Notes: a model not told the origin generated them from the sequence alone. A stretch of 11,427 nucleotides of DNA from Methylococcaceae bacterium (GCA_022616595.1 JAKEEL010000203.1:1-11427), one strand, 5' to 3'. Numbered from the stretch's first letter, positions 1 to 7,350 are shown. Numbers and translations are program-made.

Positions 1-395
1 AACGTTCTGGAAAGCAGGGATGCGACCGGATGGGCCGTGACCCGGACCGCGATCGATTCATGTTCTCCGCGCACCCAGACAGGTACGGTCGAACGGGCCT
101 TGATCAGCCAAGTGATCGGTCCCGGCCAGGTTTTCAATACCCTCTTGAGATCGGGAACCTCCGTGAGGTCGATATAGGGAAGAAGCTGCTTGAATTCTGC
201 GGCGATCAAGATCAAGCCCTTGCCGGCCGGCCGGTCCTTTAATTCCAATACAGTCTGGACTGCGGTGATGTTGTCCGGGTCGCAGCCCAGACCGAATACA
301 GCCTCCGTAGGATAGGCGATGACTCCGCCTTTTACGAGGTGTCGAATCGCGGCTCGCACTCGGTCGCGGGATCTTGCGGGTGGAGCCTTCTTCAT
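1..395 (-). CDS. tsaC: Threonylcarbamoyl-AMP synthase TsaC (YrdC/Sua5 family), 3'-truncated by window edge
   Basis: Only the first 131 codons and part of the next are in the window; the gene runs off the left edge, so the C-terminus is unseen. TsaC makes L-threonylcarbamoyladenylate from threonine, bicarbonate and ATP, the first step of t6A37 modification in ANN-decoding tRNAs; it is cytoplasmic. Visible family motifs are GGVIAYPTEAVFGLGCDPDN (residues 23-42), LKDRPAGKGLILIA (52-65) with the basic residues K53, R55 and K59 of the nucleotide-binding site, TWPGPITWL (89-97), and an AVRVTAHP stretch near the visible end. The ATG at 395 is chosen because an ATG 5 nt upstream runs at once into a stop and the family motifs begin about 20 residues in. 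The gene starts 43 nt after the topA stop with no terminator between them, so cotranscription is likely. The short TsaC form is more likely than Sua5, but the missing end prevents proof. Confidence 0.93.
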   Translation of the reverse strand, partial: MKKAPPARSRDRVRAAIRHLVKGGVIAYPTEAVFGLGCDPDNITAVQTVLELKDRPAGKGLILIAAEFKQLLPYIDLTEVPDLKRVLKTWPGPITWLIKARSTVPVWVRGEHESIAVRVTAHPVASLLSRT

Positions 396-438
396 TTCAT
401 CCGCTTCAGCGTGCAGATACTGGCCCGGCTGAGGCGGC

Positions 439-2754
439 TTAAGGACCCGCGGAAGGCGCTTCTTCCAAGTCGTAAGTGCCCTCGAAAGGTGTCGCGTAGC
501 GACAGTTTTTCTGCGGGCAGACCTTTTCGTTTCCTTTGCGTTTCGTGGTTTTCAAGGTCAGGATCGGCCAGCCGCATTCCGGGCATTTTTCGTCAACAGG
601 CGGATTCCAGATTGCATACTGGCATTTCGGATAAGTCGAGCAGGAAAAAAAGATCTTATCATTGCGGGATTTCCGTTTGAAAATTGTTCCTTTCCTGCAT
701 TCCGGACACCTCACTCCGGTATCACTGGGTTTTTCGAGTGCTTCGATATGGCGGCACGAGGGATAATTGCTGCACCCGATAAATTTCCCGTACCGTCCGG
801 ATTTCATGACCAGGCGCGCACTGCATTTCGGGCAGCTTTTCCCCTCGACAAATTCAGGCTCGGAAACCGGCTTGTCGTCGTTCAGGTTGCGGGTGTATTT
901 GCATTCCGGGTAATTCGTGCAGCCGATGAACCGGCCGTTCCGCCCGAGACGGATCGAAAGCGGATTGCCGCATTGCGGACATTTTTCGTCCAGGAGCTCT
1001 TGAGTAACATCTTTACGTTGCACGCCTTCGTCCTTGTCATTCACGAGCTTTTTAAAGGGGTCCCAGAATTCGTGCATCAAGGGAATCCATTTTTTTTCTC
1101 CACGCGATACCGCATCCAGCTGGTCTTCCAGATTGGCCGTGAAGCCATAGTCCACGTACCGGGTGAAATGTTCGGTCAGAAACTTGTTCACGATCCGTCC
1201 GACATCGGTCGGATGAAAGCGTTTGTTTTCGAGGACCGCATAGTCGCGCTGCTGCAGGGTCGAAATGATCGAGGAATAGGTCGAAGGACGGCCGATGCCG
1301 TATTCTTCCAGAGCCTTGACCAGACTGGCTTCGCTGAATCGAGGCGGCGGCTCGGTAAAATGCTGTACCGGAGATAGTTCCTTCAGGTCGATCAGATCTC
1401 CTTCTTTCATCGGGGGTAGAATCGTTTCCCGATCGTCCGGTCCTTTCCCGTCATCATAGCTTTCCTGGTAGACCTTCATAAAACCGGGATTCCGGATGGT
1501 CGAACCGCTGGCCCTGAAAATATCGCCGGAACCGCAGCACAGATCCGCCGACACGGTGTCGATGGTTGCATGGCTCATCTGGCAGGCGATGGTTCTTTTC
1601 CAGATCAACTCGTACAGTCGATACTGGTCGTTCGGAATATATCGTTTGATCGATTCCGGGGTTCTTGCAGCCGAGGTCGGACGGATCGCTTCATGCGCTT
1701 CCTGGGCGTTTTTTGCCTTGGTTTTAAAGTGTCTGGGTTGACTCGGCAAGTCCCCGGGACCAAAACGGGAGCGGATCAATTCGCGGATTTCGGCAATGGC
1801 TTCCTGCGCCAGATTCACGGAGTCGGTGCGCATGTAGCTGATCAGGCCGGTCGCTTCGCCTGCGATTTCGACGCCTTCATACAGTTGTTGCGCGACGGTC
1901 ATGGTTTTCTTGGTCGAGAATCCGAGCTTGCGTGCCGCCTCCTGCTGCAAGGTCGAGGTAGTAAATGGAGGAGGGGGATTTCTTTTCCGTTGCTTCTTTT
2001 CCAGTTTGGAAACCCGCAATTTTCCATTGGCCCGATCGATCAAGGATTTCTGGATGCTCGTTGCCTGTTGCTCGTTTTCGATGCTGAACTGCTGGAGTTT
2101 CTCCCCTTCGAAATGGGTCAATCTGGCTTTGACCGCCTGCCCTTCGTGTTCCGCCAAGGCTTCGATCGTCCAGTATTCCCGAGTCACGAATTGTTCGATT
2201 TCGATCTCGCGCTCGACGATCATCCGCAATGCCGGGCTCTGCACTCTGCCAGCCGACAGGCCGCGCCGGATTTTTTTCCAGAGCAGCGGGGAAAGGTTGA
2301 AACCGACCAGGTAATCCAGAGCCCGCCGTGCCTGTTGCGCATTGATCAGGTCGGTGGAAAGGGTTTTCGGGTTCTCGATCGCCTCGCTGATCGCGCGCTT
2401 GGTGATCTCGTGGAAAACCACTCGATGCACGGGTTTGTTATTGATCGCTTTTTTTTCTTTCAGCAATTCCAGGAGGTGCCATGAAATCGCTTCACCTTCA
2501 CGATCCGGGTCGGTCGCGAGAAACAAGGCATCCGCGGAACGCGCCGCTTTGGCAATGGTCTGGACGTGTTTCTGGTTGCGTTCGATGATCTCGTACTTCA
2601 TGAGGAAATCATTTTGGGTGTCGACCGCGCCTTCTTTGGGAATCAGGTCCCGGACATGGCCGTAGGAAGCGAGCACGTGAAAGTTTTTGCCGAGGTATTT
2701 TTCGATCGTCCTTGCTTTGGCCGGCGATTCGACGATGACCAGATTAATACTCAT
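439..2754 (-). CDS. topA: DNA topoisomerase I (type IA), four C-terminal zinc ribbons
   Basis: A 771-residue type IA topoisomerase that relaxes negative supercoils by transient single-strand cleavage through a 5'-phosphotyrosine. The N-terminal Toprim domain shows VIVESPAKA (residues 7-15, acidic E9) and the metal-binding TDPDREGE motif (81-88). The cleavage domain has the active-site tyrosine Y307 in LISYMRTDS, and the IRRGLSAGRVQSPA and EAHEAIRPT signatures are intact. The C-terminus carries four four-cysteine zinc ribbons: C592/C595/C612/C618, C641/C644/C661/C667, C683/C686/C705/C711 and C724/C727/C746/C751. E. coli TopA is longer (865 aa) and has three classical zinc ribbons plus two zinc-less ribbon folds, so this tail is organised differently. 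The ATG at 2754 gives the expected MxxNLVIVESPAKA start, although no strong Shine-Dalgarno is visible. The gene lies 161 nt downstream of smg and 43 nt upstream of tsaC. Many long open frames on the opposite strand here are codon-bias shadows. Confidence 0.98.
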   Translation of the reverse strand: MSINLVIVESPAKARTIEKYLGKNFHVLASYGHVRDLIPKEGAVDTQNDFLMKYEIIERNQKHVQTIAKAARSADALFLATDPDREGEAISWHLLELLKEKKAINNKPVHRVVFHEITKRAISEAIENPKTLSTDLINAQQARRALDYLVGFNLSPLLWKKIRRGLSAGRVQSPALRMIVEREIEIEQFVTREYWTIEALAEHEGQAVKARLTHFEGEKLQQFSIENEQQATSIQKSLIDRANGKLRVSKLEKKQRKRNPPPPFTTSTLQQEAARKLGFSTKKTMTVAQQLYEGVEIAGEATGLISYMRTDSVNLAQEAIAEIRELIRSRFGPGDLPSQPRHFKTKAKNAQEAHEAIRPTSAARTPESIKRYIPNDQYRLYELIWKRTIACQMSHATIDTVSADLCCGSGDIFRASGSTIRNPGFMKVYQESYDDGKGPDDRETILPPMKEGDLIDLKELSPVQHFTEPPPRFSEASLVKALEEYGIGRPSTYSSIISTLQQRDYAVLENKRFHPTDVGRIVNKFLTEHFTRYVDYGFTANLEDQLDAVSRGEKKWIPLMHEFWDPFKKLVNDKDEGVQRKDVTQELLDEKCPQCGNPLSIRLGRNGRFIGCTNYPECKYTRNLNDDKPVSEPEFVEGKSCPKCSARLVMKSGRYGKFIGCSNYPSCRHIEALEKPSDTGVRCPECRKGTIFKRKSRNDKIFFSCSTYPKCQYAIWNPPVDEKCPECGWPILTLKTTKRKGNEKVCPQKNCRYATPFEGTYDLEEAPSAGP

Positions 2755-2915
2755 GAATTGACCGAATGCGCTTTAGCCGGGAAGACCCGGTCCGGCGTCT
2801 CCCTGACTAGAAAGCAGTTTGATGAGGTTTCCGGAAGTTGGCGCGGCGCAAGGTGATACGCGAGGATGCCGCGCGCAGGGATCGCCTATGCGGAGTAACT
2901 CTTCGGGACTCACTG
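2755..2915 (-). other. smg-topA intergenic region, possible internal promoter; small hairpin
   Basis: This 161-nt spacer is the largest gap in the minus-strand block, which makes it the likeliest place for a separate topA promoter, but I see no good -10/-35 pair. It holds a perfect 5-bp inverted repeat with a 4-nt loop (CCGGG at 2777-2781, CCCGG at 2786-2790), about 22-36 nt upstream of the topA start codon. No T-run follows it, so it is not a typical intrinsic terminator; it could lie in the 5' leader of topA mRNA. A 46-codon GTG frame at 2773-2913 crosses the spacer but lacks a ribosome binding site. Confidence 0.4.
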
Positions 2916-3380
2916 TTAATGAAAAAGGACGGGCATGTTTTCATAAACCAAGTCTTCCATGCGCGCAAACGCGGTTTCTTCATCGGGGCGGCTGAACAGA
3001 ATCACGAGTACGACCCACTTCAGATTTTCCAGAGAAATTTCATCGTCCCGGAAGGCCATTAATCGGTCGATGACCTGTTCCCGGCTGGCCGGCGTGAGAA
3101 TTCCCGATTGTTCCAAAAAAATCAACAACCCGCGGCATTCCGTGTCCAACTTGGCGGTTTCTTCAGGCGAAAAAACCCGGAACGATGGCGCTGCGCTGCG
3201 AATATCGGGTTGCTGTGTCAATGATTCCAGCCATTCAAAGGCCTTGCTGACCTCGCCTTGAGGAAAACCGGCTTCGAGCAGTTCGGTTCGGATCGCTTCT
3301 GGATCGGGAACGAACCCGTATTCGTCGTCAAGGTAATTTTCGAACAGATAAATTATGATATCAAACACGTTTTCTTTCAT
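2916..3380 (-). CDS. smg: Smg family protein (DUF494)
   Basis: A 154-residue protein matching the Smg/DUF494 family in length (E. coli Smg is about 157 aa) and in its N-terminal signature, MKENVFDIIIYLFENYLD. It is acidic and predicted mostly helical, with no signal peptide or membrane segment, so it should be cytoplasmic. The biochemical function is not established; the best clue is its long-conserved place next to dprA. The ATG at 3380 is supported by an AGG (3387-3389 on the complement) 6 nt upstream. It follows the dprA stop by 40 nt and precedes topA by 161 nt on the same strand, so it is probably cotranscribed with dprA. Identification rests on the N-terminal signature, length and neighbourhood, with no catalytic residues to check. 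Confidence 0.92.
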   Translation of the reverse strand: MKENVFDIIIYLFENYLDDEYGFVPDPEAIRTELLEAGFPQGEVSKAFEWLESLTQQPDIRSAAPSFRVFSPEETAKLDTECRGLLIFLEQSGILTPASREQVIDRLMAFRDDEISLENLKWVVLVILFSRPDEETAFARMEDLVYENMPVLFH

Positions 3381-3420
3381 CGATTGCCTGCAGAAAAAGG
3401 TGAGTTCTTACCGGGTCGAT

Positions 3421-4530
3421 TCATCGGATTCGGCAATAGCACCCTCCTGACGTCAGTTGTACATAGCCTTGCAATTCCAACACGAGCAGTGATGACGCAA
3501 TTGTTTCAGCGGATTCTCCTGTTTCTTTGACTAGAGTATCTATCGAGGTGGGGCTGTACGCAACATATTTCAAGATATTTTTTTGCTCGGGTTCCGGCTC
3601 GATCGATGGACCGGATGGATAATTGAACGTAATTTCAGTAGCTTGGAAATTCCGGAGTTCTTCCAGTACGTCAACTGCAGTTTCCACCAATTTCGCGCCC
3701 GTCTTGATCAAGGCATTGCATCCGCGGGCCAGCGGGTTGTGAATGGAGCCAGGAATCGCGAAGACTTCCCTGCCTTGTTCGAGGGCCAGGCGGGCCGTGA
3801 TCAAAGATCCGCTTTGTATTGCGGCTTCAATGACCAATACCCCGAGGCTGAGCCCGCTGATGATCCGGTTGCGGCGAGGAAAATTGCTGGCTTTGGCTCC
3901 CGTGCCCGGCGAGAATTCGCTGACCAGACATCCGGATTCCGCGATTTTCAAGGCCAGTTGTTTATGGCGCGCCGGATACACCCGGTCGGGACCGGTTCCC
4001 ACGACCGCGATGGTTTTTCCACGGACCTTCAAACAGCCTTCGTGCGCCGAGGCATCAATGCCGAGCGCCAGACCGCTGGTGATCGAGAGTCCTGCTCCGG
4101 ACAGGGCCGCGGCGAATTCGCGCGCGGTCTCCTTGCCGGATGACGAGGGATTGCGGCTCCCGACAATCGCGAGTTGCGGTGTCGAGAGAAGGGAATGGTC
4201 TCCGATTAAAAAAAGAAGCGGTGGAGGCGCCGTTATTTCCTTCAGGCAGGCCGGATATTCGGGGTCTTGAAGGGTAATTACCCGGTGACCGGGTTGATCC
4301 AGCCATTCAAGGTCCCGGTCTATCGAGGCACTGTCCGGGGATTTTATATAATCGATCGTAGCCTGATTCAGTCCCAGCACCGCGAGCGACTGCCGCGACT
4401 CTTGCAACAGTGTTCCGGGCGAAACACCAGAATCGAGAACGGCTTTAAATCTGGCTGCACCGAACCCCGGGGCCCTTAAAAGGGCCAGCCAGGATCGCAG
4501 TTCCGAGGCTTCAATCGCTTTACTGTACAG
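3421..4530 (-). CDS. dprA: DNA-processing protein DprA/Smf, start codon unclear
   Basis: DprA binds incoming single-stranded DNA during natural transformation, protects it and loads RecA; in non-competent species its role is less clear. Numbering from the TTG at 4407, the Rossmann-like core shows LAIVGSRNPS (79-88), SGLALGIDASAHEG (111-124), VVGTGPDRVYPA (135-146), FPRRNRIISGLS (176-187) and GSLITARLALEQGREVFAIPG (200-220, split over the core end). The C-terminal 55 residues look like the winged-helix DprA_WH domain. The reported span starts at the first in-frame codon after the lysM stop (CTG at 4530), because the frame upstream of 4407 encodes a typical DprA N-terminus, including RSWLALLRAPGFGAARFKA. 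No ATG, GTG or TTG exists between the in-frame stop at 4546-4548 and 4407, so the true start must be a rare codon (CTG 4530, ATT 4515 or CTG 4500), a frameshift from lysM, or a sequence error. The TTG at 4407 gives 328 aa but removes the conserved region. Confidence 0.85.
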   Translation of the reverse strand: MYSKAIEASELRSWLALLRAPGFGAARFKAVLDSGVSPGTLLQESRQSLAVLGLNQATIDYIKSPDSASIDRDLEWLDQPGHRVITLQDPEYPACLKEITAPPPLLFLIGDHSLLSTPQLAIVGSRNPSSSGKETAREFAAALSGAGLSITSGLALGIDASAHEGCLKVRGKTIAVVGTGPDRVYPARHKQLALKIAESGCLVSEFSPGTGAKASNFPRRNRIISGLSLGVLVIEAAIQSGSLITARLALEQGREVFAIPGSIHNPLARGCNALIKTGAKLVETAVDVLEELRNFQATEITFNYPSGPSIEPEPEQKNILKYVAYSPTSIDTLVKETGESAETIASSLLVLELQGYVQLTSGGCYCRIR

Positions 4531-4531
4531 G

Positions 4532-5578
4532 CTAAGGTGTTCTGACTAAATCGTAAACATGAATCGGGCCGGTTGCTTTCATGACCAAGGCATAGCTGAT
4601 TCGATCGAAAGGACGAAACACCATCAATATTCCGGCGCGCTCATCGGGTAATTTAACGGACTTCTGGGAACTTCCATAGCCCCGAACGACATCCCGGATC
4701 CTTTGGCCGGATTGGTAGATTTCGAGCACGTGTCCGGTATCGAGCCCGTCTTCCAATCCACGATCGATCGCGACCACATTATACTGACCGATTTGCGACA
4801 CGCCATCAAGTACGCTGATGATATGTCCGGTGATCTCGGTTTCCGGCGGGCGCGGCTGGTAATTCAGGCGGATGTTTTCCCTTACGATTGGTAAAAGCCG
4901 GTCTCCGACCGCTGTGTAGTCCCTGGTGCTGACGAGTTCGAAAGTGGCCGGGTCGCCGCCGCGAAGCAATTTCGTATCGCCGATATAGATAGCATCGTAA
5001 CCCAAATTTTCCTGGGTTTCGAAGTCCTTGAAAGGGATGCCCTTTCGGAAAACCATGTAGCCCTGCTCTGCGCCCTGGTCATGCAGTGATTTCACATAGA
5101 TGTTTTGTCCGGCGCCTCCCGCCAGATGTTCGCCCGCGAATGCCACGATGTACGGGGCTGCTTCGATCTCGTTCCGGGGCACTACGCGCGACGGAGACAG
5201 GAATTGCTTGATTGCGTCGATCGGGATCAGAGGAATCGCTTCTTCCAGGGCCTCTTCCCGGACCCGCGGGGATAAGCGGCCCGAGGACCCTAGGCCGTTC
5301 CCTTCCAAAGAAAGGCTTGGTTTTCCATCGACATAACCAAATACAATAACATCACCGGGATAAATCAGGTCGGGATTCTTGATCCGCGGATTATTGTGCC
5401 AGATTTCGGGCCATCTCCAAGGCTCATCTAGAAACTTCGCGGAGATATCCCACAAGGTATCGCCCCTGACGACGGTATATCGTTCCGGATGCGATGGATT
5501 CAGCGTCAGTTCGTCGGCAGCCGCCGAAAAGCTCAAGAGAATGAAGAACAAGAATCCGTGGATCGTTCTGAAAGACAT
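4532..5578 (-). CDS. Secreted LysM-domain protein
   Basis: A 348-residue exported protein. Residues 1-21 form a signal peptide with a hydrophobic core (GFLFFILLSFSAAA) and a likely cleavage near A20/A21, placing the mature protein in the periplasm or cell envelope. One LysM domain spans about 33-79 (YTVVRGDTLWDIS, then EIWHNNPRIKNPDLIYPGDVI), expected to bind peptidoglycan N-acetylglucosamine. The remaining 270 residues carry no catalytic motif I recognise and are typical of the large LysM proteins found next to dprA in Pseudomonas and related bacteria. The open frame continues upstream to an ATG at 5647, but the start at 5578 is preferred: it begins the signal peptide directly and has AGGG (5587-5590) 8 nt upstream. 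It is the first gene of the minus-strand operon, and its stop lies 1 nt from the first possible dprA codon. The physiological role is unknown. Confidence 0.93.
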   Translation of the reverse strand: MSFRTIHGFLFFILLSFSAAADELTLNPSHPERYTVVRGDTLWDISAKFLDEPWRWPEIWHNNPRIKNPDLIYPGDVIVFGYVDGKPSLSLEGNGLGSSGRLSPRVREEALEEAIPLIPIDAIKQFLSPSRVVPRNEIEAAPYIVAFAGEHLAGGAGQNIYVKSLHDQGAEQGYMVFRKGIPFKDFETQENLGYDAIYIGDTKLLRGGDPATFELVSTRDYTAVGDRLLPIVRENIRLNYQPRPPETEITGHIISVLDGVSQIGQYNVVAIDRGLEDGLDTGHVLEIYQSGQRIRDVVRGYGSSQKSVKLPDERAGILMVFRPFDRISYALVMKATGPIHVYDLVRTP

Positions 5579-5585
5579 AGTGCTT

Positions 5586-5590
5586 ACCCT
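5586..5590 (-). promoter_or_regulatory. Ribosome binding site of the lysM gene
   Basis: AGGGT on the minus strand, with 8 nt between AGGG and the ATG at 5578. It favours this start over the ATG at 5647, which would add 23 residues in front of a complete signal peptide. Confidence 0.6.
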
Positions 5591-5641
5591 GGTTAGTCGC
5601 AACTCGCGGTATTGATATCGGTCTTTAATAATGTAACGCGC

Positions 5642-5671
5642 TTCCAAAGTCTAGTTGAATTCGGCTAGAAT
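5642..5671 (+). promoter_or_regulatory. Candidate sigma70 promoter for def-fmt-rsmB
   Basis: The -10 candidate TAGAAT (5666-5671) matches the consensus at five of six bases. TTCCAA (5642-5647) is a weak -35, with an 18-nt spacer. Transcription would begin near 5678-5680 and give a leader of about 33 nt before def. The call rests on pattern alone. Confidence 0.35.
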
Positions 5672-5711
5672 TCCACCAACTATCTGCCGTGAACGGTAAA
5701 ATGAGAAATCG

Positions 5712-6245
5712 ATGGCAAAATTGAATATCCTGGAATTTCCGGACGAACGGCTGCGTATCAAGGCCAAACCTGTGGAACAGGTGGATGACGGCGTCCGTGC
5801 CATAATCGATGCGATGTTCGAGACGATGTACGAGGCTTCGGGCATCGGATTGGCCGGTACCCAGGTCGATATTCACAAACGGATCATTGTCATGGATGTC
5901 AGTGAGGAAAAGGACTCTCCGATGTGTTTTGTCAATCCGGAGCTATGCTCTACGGCCGGGGTCGAACAGTCCGAGGAAGGCTGCTTGTCGGTGCCGGGTT
6001 TTTTCGAAACCGTCGAGCGCGCCGAAAAAATCACTGTGCGTGCGCTGAATCGTGAGGGCCAAGCCTTCGAACTCGAAGCGAACGGGCTCCTGGCAGTTTG
6101 TATCCAACACGAGATGGACCATCTGGTTGGAAAACTATTTGTGGATTATCTTTCTCCCTTGAAACGCCAGCGTATTCGAAAAAAACTGATCAAGTCCCAC
6201 AGGGTCAAGCGGGAATCGGCCAGGGACCGGAAACAGGCGGTCTGA
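5712..6245 (+). CDS. def: Peptide deformylase
   Basis: Removes the formyl group from the N-terminal methionine of nascent proteins; a cytoplasmic Fe(II)/Zn metalloenzyme acting at the ribosome exit. At 177 aa it is the usual length. All three motifs are present: GIGLAGTQ (44-51), EEGCLSVP (88-95) with metal ligand C91, and QHEMDHLVGKLF (132-143) with metal ligands H133 and H137 and catalytic E134. Much of the sequence (GTQVDIHKRIIVMDVS, VDYLSPLKRQRIR) is close to E. coli Def. Motif 1 reads AGTQ where E. coli has AATQ. The C-terminus is basic (KKLIKSHRVKRESARDRKQ), in line with the ribosome-binding helix known in E. coli Def. The ATG at 5712 has a weak GAG 6 nt upstream. It is the first gene of the plus-strand block, 58 nt before fmt, the common def-fmt pairing of the formylation-deformylation cycle. 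Confidence 0.98.
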   Translation: MAKLNILEFPDERLRIKAKPVEQVDDGVRAIIDAMFETMYEASGIGLAGTQVDIHKRIIVMDVSEEKDSPMCFVNPELCSTAGVEQSEEGCLSVPGFFETVERAEKITVRALNREGQAFELEANGLLAVCIQHEMDHLVGKLFVDYLSPLKRQRIRKKLIKSHRVKRESARDRKQAV

Positions 6246-6303
6246 TCCTTCATTTTCACGATCGCCTCACGGGTTCGAGGGTTTCTGTTGTATTTCCGAA
6301 CCG

Positions 6304-7236
6304 ATGAGCGTGCACAATATTGTTTTCGCCGGCACCCCGGATTTCGCGATTCCGACCCTGCAAATGCTCGTGGATTCCGGCAATCGGGTCTGTGCGGTGT
6401 ATACCCGGCCGGACCGCGTGGCCGGAAGAGGCCGAAGACTCCAATCGAGCCCCGTTAAACAATTGGCCCTGGAACACGGAATTCCGGTCCATCAACCCGA
6501 TACATTCAGAAATTCCGAGCGGATCGCCGAGCTCAAGGCCCTGGCTCCCGATTTGATCGTGGTCATCGCCTATGGGCTGATTCTACCGCAGGGTGTCTTG
6601 AATGTTCCGTCCAGGGGCTGTATCAATGTTCATGCATCGATCTTGCCCAGATGGCGAGGCGCGGCTCCGATTCAGCGTGCGGTCATGGCCGGGGACAAGA
6701 CCACCGGCGTCACGATCATGCGGATGGAAGCCGGACTGGACACCGGCCCGATGCTGCACAAAAAGGTTTGTGAAATCGGTGCCCTGGAAACCGCGGGTGA
6801 ATTGCATCAGCGCCTGGCCGTACTCGGTGCCGGGGCGCTCCGGGAAGTATTGCCCGCGATTCTGCGCGGAGAACAGCGTGCGGAAATTCAAGATGAAAAT
6901 GCGGCGACCTATGCCGACAAACTCTCGAAATCCGAAGCCATCCTGAACTGGCGCGAACCGGCACTCGAGCTGCAACACAGGGTCTTGGCCCTGAACTCCT
7001 GGCCCGTGGCGCAAACCACCTGGTCGGGGAATGTGTTCCGGATCTGGCGCGCGCAAGCGATCGAAACCGAAACCGGTCTCGAACCGGGTACCGTGCTGGA
7101 CCATTCCCGACGTATGGATGTCGCAACCGGCTCGGGTATTCTTCGCCTTTTGGAAGTTCAGTTGCCCGGCGGCAGGCGTTTGCCGATCGAGGACTTCCTG
7201 AATGCCCACGACGTGGCGCTGACGAAGCTGGGCTGA
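6304..7236 (+). CDS. fmt: Methionyl-tRNA formyltransferase
   Basis: Transfers a formyl group from 10-formyltetrahydrofolate to Met-tRNAfMet for translation initiation; cytoplasmic. The 310-residue length is normal. The N-terminal formyltransferase domain (about 1-205) begins IVFAGTPDFA (6-15) and has the catalytic triad N108, H110 and D146 in INVHASILPRWRGAAPIQRA (107-126) and MEAGLDTGPML (141-151). The loop GRGRRLQSSPVK (41-52), which contacts the tRNA acceptor in E. coli Fmt, is present. The C-terminal OB-like domain (about 206-310) carries SKSEAILNWREPA and ALNSWPVAQT. The ATG at 6304 fits the family start but has no strong Shine-Dalgarno, so reading may depend on ribosomes arriving from def 58 nt upstream. 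It supplies the substrate that Def later removes. Confidence 0.98.
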   Translation: MSVHNIVFAGTPDFAIPTLQMLVDSGNRVCAVYTRPDRVAGRGRRLQSSPVKQLALEHGIPVHQPDTFRNSERIAELKALAPDLIVVIAYGLILPQGVLNVPSRGCINVHASILPRWRGAAPIQRAVMAGDKTTGVTIMRMEAGLDTGPMLHKKVCEIGALETAGELHQRLAVLGAGALREVLPAILRGEQRAEIQDENAATYADKLSKSEAILNWREPALELQHRVLALNSWPVAQTTWSGNVFRIWRAQAIETETGLEPGTVLDHSRRMDVATGSGILRLLEVQLPGGRRLPIEDFLNAHDVALTKLG

Positions 7237-7350
7237 ACGTGCCTTCGGACGAACGCTTGCTCATTTCCTGCAAATCCCCTTTGACGAATTGCCTTGTCCG
7301 GGCGGCTTCACGACCCGAATTTCCGGCGAGAGTCGGAGCTTTAAAACACT
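7237..7350 (+). other. fmt-rsmB spacer
   Basis: A 114-nt gap, unusually wide for these normally adjacent genes. It contains no credible small gene and no terminator hairpin with a T-run. A GGAG at 7335-7338 lies 12 nt before the rsmB start. I see no convincing promoter. Confidence 0.4.

Larger units (their letters stand above)
5579..5711. promoter_or_regulatory. Divergent promoter region between lysM and def
   Basis: This 133-nt AT-richer spacer separates the two oppositely reading gene blocks and must hold the promoters of both unless def is read from farther away. On the plus strand a candidate sigma70-type promoter is visible (listed separately). On the minus strand a weaker candidate has TTCAAC and TACATT separated by 18 nt. 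No clear operator or long inverted repeat is visible. It is the only divergent junction in the window. Confidence 0.55.

Noticed and set aside
1570..2484. 304-codon open frame on the plus strand opposite topA
   Set aside because: It lies wholly antisense to a clearly recognisable topoisomerase, shows no family motif and has the odd composition (F- and D-rich) expected from reverse-reading of biased codons.
2777..2790. Hairpin as a rho-independent terminator after smg
   Set aside because: The stem is only 5 bp, no T-run follows on the minus strand, and it sits close to the topA start.
2773..2913. 46-codon GTG frame between smg and topA on the minus strand
   Set aside because: No Shine-Dalgarno, and a composition rich in P, G, C and A with no recognisable fold or motif. 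A conserved reading frame in relatives would reopen it.
5579..5647. Extended start of the LysM protein at ATG 5647
   Set aside because: It would place 23 residues with several charges before a complete signal peptide; the start at 5578 has a good ribosome binding site.
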